Source: Caulobacter sp. B11 (GTDB lineage Bacteria > Pseudomonadota > Alphaproteobacteria > Caulobacterales > Caulobacteraceae). From it: a stretch of DNA of 7,488 nucleotides. The first letter of the stretch is position 1, and every line of letters begins with the position of its first letter. A program made the position numbers and the translations under genes. The stretch covers positions 1-7,488 of the forward strand of contig NZ_PEGG01000110.1 in assembly GCF_002737765.1 (NCBI RefSeq), in the 5' to 3' direction. The notes beneath the pieces were generated by a model. That model saw only the letters and a list, made by a program, of their open reading frames with translations, searched no databases and was not told where the DNA came from. Of this stretch, positions 1 through 6,440 are shown piece after piece.

Positions 1-591
1 AACGGGCGTGGATCTTGACGACGCCGTACTTGGCCAGGGTCAGGATCGCGCGTTCGACCCGGCCCCGGCGGGCGGCGGGCACGTCGGACAGCAGCTCGGA
101 CCGACCGCATCTGCCGGGCCCCGGTGAGGCGGAACACCAGGGTTTCCAGCTCGTGGGCGGCGGGAAAGAAGCTGGTGGCGTAGGCCACCAGCGGCGACTT
201 CATCACCGCCTTCAGCGCCGCGTTTCGTGTGGCCGCCGAGCCAGGGAGATGATCGTGGTCGGCAGCAGGTGCTCGGTCGGATAGTTGGCGAACATCTGGA
301 AGGGGTCCAGCCGCCAGGGATTTTCGGACTGGACGCGCGTCGACGCCCGGCCGCGCGGGCCGAGGCCGAATGGCCGCCAACTCGCCCCACAGGGCCTGGT
401 AGGTGGGGATCACGGCCTTCCAGTCGAACACCGCCTGGGCCCGCTTGCGGGCGGTCGCGCCCATGTGGGCCCGCAGGGTGGGATTTTTCGATCAGGTCGA
501 GCAGGGCCTGAGCGGCCTCGTCCAGGTCGATGGCGGTGAACTGGCTGGCCGCGCCGACATAGGTTTCATAGCGCGTCCAGTTGTTCCATAG
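1..591 (-). pseudogene. Frameshifted 3' part of the glycosyltransferase gene, running off the window
   Basis: Good protein sequence continues past the stop at 492, but only by changing frame five times. At 586-587 a base is missing and the reading moves to a frame giving NNWTRYETYVG and DEAAQALLDLIE. One extra base in the T5 run at 484-488 restores the first frame, giving LRAHMGATARKRAQAVFDWK and a GT4-like end, YQALWGELAAI. A shift between about 371 and 328 then gives SENPWRLDPFQMFANYPTEH. A missing base near 239-241 gives AATRNAALKAVMKSPLVAYA and ETLVFRLTGARQ. A last shift near 100-106 gives SELLSDVPAARRG and LTLAKYGVVKIHA up to position 1. The coding quality between indels is high, which suggests sequencing error or very recent decay rather than an old pseudogene. 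The segment beyond WGELAAI is a C-terminal extension of at least 120 residues that I do not recognise. Confidence 0.7.
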
Positions 592-1661
592 CGGAAGGCC
601 AGGTCGCCGCCGAGGCCGGGCCGCGGCGCGTAGGTCGAGACGCGGAAGCCGTCGACCCCATGACGCACGGTGTCCTTGTAGCCGTCCCAGTCGGAGACCA
701 CCGAGGGCAGGCCGGCGGCCATGGCCTCGAGCGGCGTCAGCCCGAAGGTCTCCTGAATATTGTCCGACAGCGAGAAGAAGATGTCGGCCACGGACCAGAT
801 GGTGAAGCGGGTGTCGGGCAATCGTCCGTCGACGACATGGTATTGGACGCTGGGGCAATAGGCCCGGGTGCTGTCGTGATAGGCCTTGTCGGCGGCGTCA
901 CTGGGCGACCAGCCCGACTGCACCCAGTGGATCTTCTGCTGGGTGCGCTTGGCGGCCTGTTCCAGGGCCATGGCCATGGGGATCGGGTTCATCTTGGCGT
1001 TGGCGCTGAACCGTCCGACATACAGGACGACAATGTCCGTCTCGGGAATGTTCAGACGCTCGCGCCAGGCCTTGCGCTGCTTGGGTTCGAGGCTGAAGTC
1101 CTGGGTATTGAGGCCCAGGGGGATGGTTTCCAGGCGGATCGGCGGGGTCTTGGTGGCCCCGACCCGCTCGCGCAGGAAGGCGTCGAGGCTTTCCAGCTCG
1201 ACCTCCAGGCTGGCGGTGACCGCGCGCGAGGTGCAGATCAGCGCGTCCCAGGGCTGGGTGGGCGACAGCACCAGCTGGGCCACGGTGTCGAGGATGCGGT
1301 GGGTGCAGGTGGTGTGGGTCACCCCGGTGATGCTGTAGGCCTTGGGCCCGGCGAAGCGCCGCGTCCAGGCCTCCTGGCCGACGCTGGGCACCGGCAGGAA
1401 GACCGCCCCGGTCCGGCTCAGACCGGCGCGATCGTCACGGGCGATCCAGTCGACCGGCCGCTTGATCGGCGTCAGGGCCTTCAGGGTCGTCTCGAGCGTG
1501 GCGTTGGGCGTGCTGGTGGCGTTCCAGAACGCGAACCGGTCGACCGCCGCATGCTGAATGAAGCCCTTGACGAAGCTTTCGCCGGCCGAATGACGCCCCA
1601 TCAGCGCCGCGCCGGAGGTGTCATAGGCATTGGGATGCATGAAGATCGCGGCGTTGGTCAT
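492..1661 (-). CDS. Glycosyltransferase family 4 (GT-B fold), intact N-terminal part of a frameshifted gene
   Basis: This frame encodes a retaining GT-B glycosyltransferase that would move a sugar from a nucleotide-sugar donor in the cytoplasm. From the ATG at 1661, the donor-binding half opens with IVVLYVGRFS near residues 210-219. The family 4 E-x7-E signature ETFGLTPLE lies at residues 304-312, followed by AMAAGLPSVVSDWDGYKD. An earlier GVTHTTCTH stretch at about 113-121 belongs to the N-terminal acceptor half. I chose 1661 over the upstream ATG at 1784 because the extra 41 residues are low-quality sequence that overlaps a terminator, and because GAGAG sits six to seven bases before 1661. 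The true frame ends at about 587; the last 30 codons to the stop at 492 are out of frame. The gene lies downstream of the RTX gene on the same strand but behind a terminator, so it probably has its own promoter. Family call is firm; the sugar and acceptor are unknown. Confidence 0.85.
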   Translation of the reverse strand: MTNAAIFMHPNAYDTSGAALMGRHSAGESFVKGFIQHAAVDRFAFWNATSTPNATLETTLKALTPIKRPVDWIARDDRAGLSRTGAVFLPVPSVGQEAWTRRFAGPKAYSITGVTHTTCTHRILDTVAQLVLSPTQPWDALICTSRAVTASLEVELESLDAFLRERVGATKTPPIRLETIPLGLNTQDFSLEPKQRKAWRERLNIPETDIVVLYVGRFSANAKMNPIPMAMALEQAAKRTQQKIHWVQSGWSPSDAADKAYHDSTRAYCPSVQYHVVDGRLPDTRFTIWSVADIFFSLSDNIQETFGLTPLEAMAAGLPSVVSDWDGYKDTVRHGVDGFRVSTYAPRPGLGGDLAFRYGTTGRAMKPMSARPASSPPSTWTRPLRPCST

Positions 1662-1785
1662 GGCGCTCTCGGTAGGGTCTGAACAGAACGTCGAATCTGT
1701 CTCGGCGACGGGCCGCCTGATCTTGCAGGTGTTGGCGGGTTCCACAACGGCCAAGGTCGCCCGGCCGGCCTGATGTCCAGGCAAG

Positions 1786-1816
1786 AAAAAGGGGGCCGCC
1801 CCGAAGGACGGCCCCC
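1786..1816 (-). terminator. Intrinsic terminator of the RTX gene with UUCG tetraloop
   Basis: Read on the minus strand, an 11-bp GC-rich stem (1816-1806 with 1801-1791, one U-G wobble) closes a UUCG loop inside the classic C(UUCG)G context. It is followed at once by five T (1790-1786). It begins 26 bases after the RTX stop codon. The structure is close to an ideal Rho-independent terminator, so it should separate RTX transcription from the glycosyltransferase gene downstream, which starts 125 bases further on. Confidence 0.9.
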
Positions 1817-1841
1817 AATTCAGTCTAGAGAGGTCAGTTCG

Positions 1842-4800
1842 TTAGATGAACTGGTTCCAGTCGGACTGGTCGAAGGTGTTGTCGACGTCACCGGCCAAGG
1901 AGTTGGCCGAAGCATTGTCGAGGAACACCGCCATGTCGACCGTATGATCGCCGTCGCTGTCGTAGAACACGAAGACGCCGGTATTGGCGATATCCGTCGT
2001 TTCGACAACCACGATCACCAGAGCGGCATCGCCAGTCATTGCGGCATTCGCATTGATCAAGGCGTTGGCGTAGGTGTCGGCGTCGACCAGGACTTCGAAG
2101 TTGGCCGCCGTACCCGAGATCCCGAAGTTCATCGAGTCGGTTTCGGTGCTGAAGTCGGTGATCGTGTCGTACTGACCCGTCCCCGAAGCGGCAATACCAC
2201 TGTCGAGATTGCCGAAGATGTAGACATTGGCGCCCGCTCCGCCGGTCAGCGCATCAGTGCCGAGGCCGCCTTCGAGGGTGTCGGCGCCTTCGTCGCCAGT
2301 CAGGACGTCGTTGCCGGCGCCGCCGAACAACTGGTCAGCATCAGCGCCACCGAACAGGGTGTCGTCGCCATCGTCGCCGTAGACGCTGTCGGCGCCCGCG
2401 CCACCGGAGGCATAGTCAGCGTCGTTGTTGCCGTGGATCAGGTCAGCGCCGTCGTTGCCGTAGAGATAGTCAGCACCGAAGTTGCCCTGGATATCGTCGG
2501 CGTCGGCGCCACCGATCACGTAGTCAGCACCGTCGCCGCCGGTGATCGAGTCAGCGCCAGCATCGCCGTAGATGGTGTCGTCGCCCTTTTCACCGAACAG
2601 GCTGTCAGCGCCGAGGCCGCCTTCAACATGGTCGTTGTCTTGGTTGCCGTGGATGATGTCGGCGCCGTCATTACCGTACAGCCAGTCTTCGCCGTAACCA
2701 CCGGTGATGTTGTCGGCGTCGTCACCGCCTTCGACGGTGTCATCGCCTTGGCCGCCGAACAGGCCGTCGACGCCAGCGCCGCCGAACAGTTCGTCATTGC
2801 CGGCATTGCCGTAGACCGCGTCGTCGCCCAGGTCGCCGAACAGGTCGTCATTGCCGTCGCCGCCCTGGATCGAGTCGGCGTCTTGGCCGCCATGGATCAG
2901 GTCGTCGCCGAGATCGCCGAAGATGGTGTCGGCGCCTTGGTTGGCGTTGATCAGGTCAGCGCCGTCATTGCCAGCGATCGCGTCGGCGCCGAGGCCGCCT
3001 TCGATGCTGTCGACACCGGTGCCGCCGATGATGGTGTCATCGCCGTCAGCGCCCAGCAGGGTGTTGGAGCCGTAGGCGCCGAAGATCAGGTCGTCGCCAG
3101 CGCCGCCATCGACCGCGTCATCGCCGTAAGAAGCGAGCAGGGTGTCGTTGTCAGCACCGCCGAACAGATCGTCATTGCCGTAGCCGCCGTCGATGTAGTC
3201 TTCGCCGGCGTCGCCGAGCAGCATGTCGCCGTCGTTGCCGCCGCTCAGATTGTCATCGCCGTCGCCGCCGACCAGGGAGTCAACGCCCAGGCCACCGGAC
3301 AGGTAGTCGTTGCCGAGGTCGCCGGAGATGGTGTCCGCGCCGTCCTCGCCGTAGAGGCTGTCGTCGCCTTGGCCGCCATTGATGGAGTCGTCGTTGAGGC
3401 CGCCATAGACCGTGTCGTCGCCCTGGCTGCCCTGCAACACGTCGTTGCCGGCGTCGCCCTGGAGGTAGTCGTTGCCGACGCCGCCGTAGATGCTGTCAGC
3501 GCCGTCTTCGCCGTACAGATCGTCAGCGCCGTCATCGCCGTTGATCACGTCGGCGTCGTTGCCGGCGCCGCCGTAGATGGTGTCGTCGCCCTCGTTGCCG
3601 AAGAGATCGTCAGCGCCGGCGCCGCCGTTGACGGAGTCGTCGCCGAGGCCGCCATAGATGGTGTCAACGCCGTTATTGCCCGAAAGCGAATCATTGCCTT
3701 CGTTGCCGTCCAGAATGTCGGCGCCGTCGTTGCCGGAGATGGTGTCATCACCGAATTCACCGCGCAGCAGGTCGTCGTTGGCGCCGCCATCGATCTGGTC
3801 GTCGTCATCGCCGCCGTTGATCGAATCCATGCCGTCATTGCCGTTGAGATAGTCGGCTCCGGCGCCGCCTTCGATGCGGTCGTCACCGTACGAACCGTCG
3901 AGGGTGTCATCGCCATTGCCGCCATAGACGGTGTCTTGGCCGGTGCCGCCGTCGATGTAGTCGCCGCCTTCATTGCCGTCGAGGACGTCGGCGCCGTCGT
4001 TGCCGTAGACGCGGTCGTCGCCGTCGCCGGCCAGAATCAGGTCGTCGTTGCCGCCGCCCCGCAGCGTGTCCGCATCGGCGTGGCCATAGATGGTGTCACG
4101 GCCATCGTCGCCGTTCAGGGTGTCTTCGCCGGTCCAGCCGTACAGGACGTCGTCGCCGTTACCGCCGCCGATCGAGTCGCGACCTTCCATGCCGTCGAGG
4201 ACGTCATCGCCGTCTTCGCCGTACAGGCTGTCGTCGCCGGCGCCGCCCAGCAGAAGGTCGTCGCCGTCGTCGCCGTGCAGGGTGTCGTCGCCGTCGCCGC
4301 CGAAGAGCTGGTCGGCGTCGTTGCCGCCGCTCAGATAGTCGCCGCCGTTGTCGCCATAGAGGGTGTCGGCGCCGGAAGCGCCGTACTGGTCGTCATTGCC
4401 TTCGCCGCCGATCAGCAGGTCGCCGTCGTTGCCGCCGCTGAGGTAATCGTTGCCGAGATCGCCGTACAGGCTGTCGGCGCCGTTGTCGCCGTACAGGTCG
4501 TCGTTGTCGCGGCCGCCGCGGATGAGGTCGTCGCCGTCATTACCCCGGACGTAGTCGTCGCCCTGGTTGCCCTGCAGGTCGTCGCTGCCCAGGCCGCCAA
4601 AGATGTAGTCGCGGCCTTCGCCGCCGGTGATGGTGTCAGCGTCCGCGCCGCCATCAAGCGTATCGTCGCCGCCGTTGCCGTAGATCAGGTCGGCGCCGTC
4701 GTTGCCGTAGGCGACGTCAGAACCGCCGCCGGCGGAGATGGTGTCCGCGCCGCCGTTGCCGATCAGCGTATCGTCGCCGTCTTGACCGACGAAGATTTCC

Positions 4801-4874
4801 GCGGCCGACGTACCGGTGATCGCGTCGTTGTTATCGTCGCCGAAGTAGAGATTGCCACTCTGGATATAGGCCAT
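1842..4874 (-). CDS. Giant RTX-repeat calcium-binding protein, probably exported by type I secretion
   Basis: This 1010-residue protein is almost entirely RTX repeat. A 28-residue N-terminal cap has no signal peptide. Residues 29-885 are 95 back-to-back nonapeptides of the form x-G-G-x-G-x-D-x-hydrophobic. Position 7 is Asp in all but two units, position 2 is Gly in all but four, and position 5 is Gly, Asp or Asn. Such repeats are known to fold into a parallel beta-roll that binds calcium between turns after export. Residues 886-1010 form the C-terminal region: YDTITDFSTETDSMNFG resembles the cap seen in other RTX proteins, DSDGDHTVD (972-980) looks like an EF-hand-type loop, and the end is SDWNQFI, as expected for an uncleaved secretion signal. 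I find no cysteine or proline and only one lysine; the protein is extremely acidic. No catalytic, adhesin or S-layer anchoring domain is visible. It is near RsaA in length, but its architecture differs. GGAGAA eight bases before the ATG supports the start. Confidence 0.92.
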   Translation of the reverse strand: MAYIQSGNLYFGDDNNDAITGTSAAEIFVGQDGDDTLIGNGGADTISAGGGSDVAYGNDGADLIYGNGGDDTLDGGADADTITGGEGRDYIFGGLGSDDLQGNQGDDYVRGNDGDDLIRGGRDNDDLYGDNGADSLYGDLGNDYLSGGNDGDLLIGGEGNDDQYGASGADTLYGDNGGDYLSGGNDADQLFGGDGDDTLHGDDGDDLLLGGAGDDSLYGEDGDDVLDGMEGRDSIGGGNGDDVLYGWTGEDTLNGDDGRDTIYGHADADTLRGGGNDDLILAGDGDDRVYGNDGADVLDGNEGGDYIDGGTGQDTVYGGNGDDTLDGSYGDDRIEGGAGADYLNGNDGMDSINGGDDDDQIDGGANDDLLRGEFGDDTISGNDGADILDGNEGNDSLSGNNGVDTIYGGLGDDSVNGGAGADDLFGNEGDDTIYGGAGNDADVINGDDGADDLYGEDGADSIYGGVGNDYLQGDAGNDVLQGSQGDDTVYGGLNDDSINGGQGDDSLYGEDGADTISGDLGNDYLSGGLGVDSLVGGDGDDNLSGGNDGDMLLGDAGEDYIDGGYGNDDLFGGADNDTLLASYGDDAVDGGAGDDLIFGAYGSNTLLGADGDDTIIGGTGVDSIEGGLGADAIAGNDGADLINANQGADTIFGDLGDDLIHGGQDADSIQGGDGNDDLFGDLGDDAVYGNAGNDELFGGAGVDGLFGGQGDDTVEGGDDADNITGGYGEDWLYGNDGADIIHGNQDNDHVEGGLGADSLFGEKGDDTIYGDAGADSITGGDGADYVIGGADADDIQGNFGADYLYGNDGADLIHGNNDADYASGGAGADSVYGDDGDDTLFGGADADQLFGGAGNDVLTGDEGADTLEGGLGTDALTGGAGANVYIFGNLDSGIAASGTGQYDTITDFSTETDSMNFGISGTAANFEVLVDADTYANALINANAAMTGDAALVIVVVETTDIANTGVFVFYDSDGDHTVDMAVFLDNASANSLAGDVDNTFDQSDWNQFI
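2220..4790. repeat. 27-bp-period coding tandem repeat (95 RTX units)
   Basis: The DNA repeats with a 27-base period, one nonapeptide per unit, for 95 units. Units are diverged by many synonymous and conservative changes. Some stretches are identical at distance: the 20 bases at 3231-3250 recur exactly at 4317-4336, and a close version lies near 4427-4443. Blocks also recur in protein: units 12-15 parallel units 16-19, and units 79-81 parallel units 87-89. This fits growth by duplication of whole nonapeptide blocks. The only break in register is a 33-base unit at 3543-3575. Confidence 0.9.
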
Positions 4875-4882
4875 GTCGTGTG

Positions 4883-4888
4883 TTCTCC
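4883..4888 (-). promoter_or_regulatory. Ribosome binding site of the RTX gene
   Basis: On the minus strand GGAGAA ends eight bases before the ATG at 4874. It is a strong Shine-Dalgarno match with normal spacing, the best in the window, and it fixes the start codon of the RTX gene. Confidence 0.8.
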
Positions 4889-5112
4889 GTTTTCCAACCT
4901 AAACCGTTGCCGCCAGTTCAGGCGTCGTGCACGGTCCAACCCCCACCCACGGGCTCAAGCCATAGGCGTCAGATTGTCTAGTAATAGTTCAGAGAGCAGC
5001 GTGCAACCAAATACACGCTAAAAGGCGCAAGTCGGCCACGGCGCCGCTTTAACGCGCTCGGCGCCTCGCCGCGGGGCGCCGCCGGGTCGCCCGGCCAGAA
5101 CGGCGCTAACGG

Positions 5113-5141
5113 TTGCGCCATATGGGCCAGAGCCCTAGAAT
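5113..5141 (+). promoter_or_regulatory. Candidate housekeeping promoter for the plus-strand glycosyltransferase
   Basis: TTGCGCC at 5113-5119, a 14-base spacer, and CCTAGAAT at 5134-5141 fit the published Caulobacter vegetative consensus (TTGACGS-N10-14-GCTANAWC). In the standard view this is TTGCGC, 17 bases, then TAGAAT. Transcription would begin near 5148, leaving a leader of about 20 bases before the ATG at 5167. It would exclude the in-frame TTG (5113) and ATG (5122) as starts. The assignment is by motif only. Confidence 0.45.
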
Positions 5142-5166
5142 AGTCTCCCGTAAAGCGAGTTCAGAC

Positions 5167-5955
5167 ATGCCGCCGCCGCCGTCCTCCATCGGGTCCTATT
5201 ACCCGGCAGAACACGCCCCCCAGACCCCCGCCAGGGTGGCCGTCGTCATTCCGACCGTCCTGAGAATGGATCTCATCCGGGCAATAGAATCCGTGTACGA
5301 ACAGGACTTGAACGGCACGGTTCAGATCATGGTCGGGGTCGATATTGAGAAATATCCCGGCGATTTTCTCGAGTCACTGTTGTCGCGAAGACCAGCCCAT
5401 GTATCCGCTCTGGTCCTGAAGCTTCCCTATTCGACATCCGCCCGCCACGGCGGCATGCACTATGCTCAAGACGGCGGATCGACACGCACAACGTTAAGTT
5501 TCATGGCCAACAGCCAGTACGTCGCCTATCTCGACGACGACAACACTTGGATGGCCCACCACCTCAGCTCGCTGCTGGCGGTGATCGAAGGCAAATCCTG
5601 GGCCTACAGTCACCGCATCCTCGTCGATGACGAGACCGGCGCCGCCCTGGGCGAGGATCTCTGGCATTCGGTCGGCCCCGTCGGCGGCACGATCGGCGGC
5701 TTTGTCGACCCCAGTTGCCTGATGGTGGACAAGGTTCGCCTGGCCCGCACCCTGGGCCGCTGGTCGGAGAACGCCCGCATGAAGCCCGGCAACGCGGCGG
5801 ACAGGCATTTCTTCGAGTCGATCCGCAACACGCCCTACGGCGCGGTCGAGGTCCCGACGGTGCGCTATTCCATCCGCTCGACCAACACCATGCGGGCGCT
5901 GCTGGCCCAGCACGCCCAGGCAACCCCGACGAGCAAACCGACGCCCGCCACCTAG
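5167..5955 (+). CDS. GT-A glycosyltransferase (family 2-like)
   Basis: This 262-residue protein begins its catalytic domain with VAVVIPTVLRMDLIRAIES (about residues 24-42), the usual first strand and helix of GT-A enzymes. It reaches the metal and nucleotide-sugar binding motif YLDDDNTW at 122-129. A downstream ADRHFFESI (about 211-219) sits where family 2 enzymes carry the acidic base region. It would transfer a sugar from a nucleotide-sugar donor at the cytoplasmic face; no membrane segments are seen. I chose the ATG at 5167 because a likely promoter overlaps the earlier in-frame starts at 5113 and 5122, and because a weak AGCGAG lies seven to eight bases upstream of 5167. The gene is divergent from the RTX gene and isolated on its strand. 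The C-terminal 15 residues are rich in Thr, Pro and Ala and probably unstructured. The donor and acceptor are unknown. Confidence 0.83.
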   Translation: MPPPPSSIGSYYPAEHAPQTPARVAVVIPTVLRMDLIRAIESVYEQDLNGTVQIMVGVDIEKYPGDFLESLLSRRPAHVSALVLKLPYSTSARHGGMHYAQDGGSTRTTLSFMANSQYVAYLDDDNTWMAHHLSSLLAVIEGKSWAYSHRILVDDETGAALGEDLWHSVGPVGGTIGGFVDPSCLMVDKVRLARTLGRWSENARMKPGNAADRHFFESIRNTPYGAVEVPTVRYSIRSTNTMRALLAQHAQATPTSKPTPAT

Positions 5956-6004
5956 GGCATTTTCCGATAGGGGTGAAACCGATATCGGATCGAAAAATGC
6001 TCTA
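5953..6004. repeat. REP-like palindromic element overlapping the stop codon of the glycosyltransferase
   Basis: A long imperfect hairpin can form here: 5953-5956 pairs with 6001-6004 (one G-U), GCATTTT at 5957-5963 with AAAATGC at 5994-6000, and CCGATA at 5964-5969 with TATCGG at 5983-5988. The only defects are a 5-base bulge (5989-5993) and a 13-base loop. The left arm contains the TAG stop of the upstream gene. From memory, similar palindromes with GCATTTTCCGAT arms are scattered between genes in many alphaproteobacteria. It may stabilise the mRNA end or slow transcription. Confidence 0.6.
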
Positions 6005-6029
6005 CACTTCTGATTGAGAGTGTTTTTTT
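6004..6029 (+). terminator. Possible intrinsic terminator after the plus-strand glycosyltransferase
   Basis: ACACT at 6004-6008 can pair with AGTGT at 6019-6023, extended by one T-G wobble, and seven T follow at 6023-6029. The stem is short and AT-rich, so it is weak alone. It comes directly after the palindromic element and 50 bases past the stop codon, where a terminator is expected. Confidence 0.45.
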
Positions 6030-6102
6030 CCGACGCTCTGGAAGCCGCGAGGCTGGAAGGCGATCAGAGGCATGCCGAAAGCGGCGCGATGCGGTTTTTG
6101 GG

Positions 6103-6129
6103 TCGAAAAATGCGCCGGGCTTTTGATTG
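6103..6129. repeat. Diverged second copy of part of the palindromic element
   Basis: The 27 bases here match 5990-6016 at about 21 positions: an identical 11-base TCGAAAAATGC, then six mostly different bases, then CTTTTGATTG against CTTCTGATTG. The two copies are 113 bases apart in the same orientation. The preceding GGTTTTTGGG partly mimics the left arm, since TTTTT at 6094-6098 can pair with AAAAA at 6106-6110. It looks like a degraded neighbour copy of the same intergenic repeat. Confidence 0.5.
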
Positions 6130-6227
6130 GCGGCAACGCAGGGTCGCGACCGCCGTGCGGTCAGGTTCGCCGGCCCAGTACAGGTCTGTGACAGTTTCAG
6201 GTATTGCCCAGCAAGCTAGACTCTAAA

Positions 6228-6259
6228 GCGATCGACGCGATCGCCTTGGCCGGCCAAGG
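6228..6259. repeat. Two abutting palindromes
   Basis: GCGATCG at 6228-6234 and CGATCGC at 6238-6244 form an inverted repeat around a 3-base centre. From 6244 to 6259 there is a perfect 16-base palindrome, CCTTGGCCGGCCAAGG. They share one base. Such sites can bind dimeric regulators or be methylation or recombination targets; no function is shown. They lie about 180 bases past the sulfotransferase stop and far from any promoter that I can see. Confidence 0.55.
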
Positions 6260-6440
6260 AACGCCCGCCTCATGGGCGCCGGTCGTTGCGGGTCCGCCAG
6301 CCTGATCCGGCTCCGCCCCATCCGGTCCGCCATGATGGGGCCGCCGTCGGGGATGGTGAGCGACGGCCGCCGGAGGGCTTCGAGCCGGAGCCGGACGAAG
6401 CCTGAGCCGGGGCGACCCGAACCCGGCCGGCCCCCACGGC

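Larger units (their letters stand above)
6030..6440. other. Intergenic region without a convincing gene
   Basis: Short open frames exist on both strands, but none has a family resemblance, a good ribosome binding site and plausible composition together. One minus-strand frame at about 6400-6290 reads somewhat like protein (SLTIPDGGPIMADRMGRS). It has no clear start and could be a remnant. The structured content is the second repeat copy (6103-6129) and two abutting palindromes (6228-6259). I see no clear terminator for the sulfotransferase gene, which ends at 6441. Confidence 0.5.

Noticed and set aside
40..858. A 272-codon minus-strand frame read as a separate gene
   Set aside because: Only a short middle piece (about 585-490) is real, as a frameshifted segment of the glycosyltransferase. 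The rest is Arg/Pro-rich out-of-frame translation.
660..1682. A 340-codon plus-strand open frame antisense to the glycosyltransferase
   Set aside because: The minus strand here carries clear GT4 motifs. The plus frame is Gly/Arg-rich with no family resemblance and is explained by high GC.
2220..4790. CRISPR array or minisatellite because of the strict 27-base period
   Set aside because: There are no unique spacers between constant repeats. The period is three times nine codons of a continuous RTX reading frame and the units vary as coding sequence does.
1842..4874. Calling the RTX protein an RsaA-type S-layer protein
   Set aside because: Only the length and the RTX repeats agree. RsaA has a large non-repeat N-terminal domain for LPS anchoring, and this protein has a 28-residue cap instead.
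1773..5021. A 1082-codon open frame on the plus strand, antisense to the whole RTX gene, rich in Val and Ala
   Set aside because: It is codon-aligned antisense to the RTX gene: Gly GGC reads as Ala GCC, and Asp GAC as Val GTC. A stop would require sense TTA, CTA or TCA codons, which GC-rich genes avoid. Its own 'repeats' are the mirror of the RTX units, and it runs through both the terminator and the intergenic region.
5040..5080. Three GGCGCC sites upstream of the plus-strand glycosyltransferase as an operator array
   Set aside because: Spacings differ (20 and 15 bases), flanks do not match, and a 6-base GC palindrome is expected often in DNA of this composition.
6014..6226. A 70-codon plus-strand open frame in the gene-free region
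   Set aside because: It begins at a TTG inside the palindromic repeat and terminator-like hairpin, has no ribosome binding site, and overlaps the second repeat copy.
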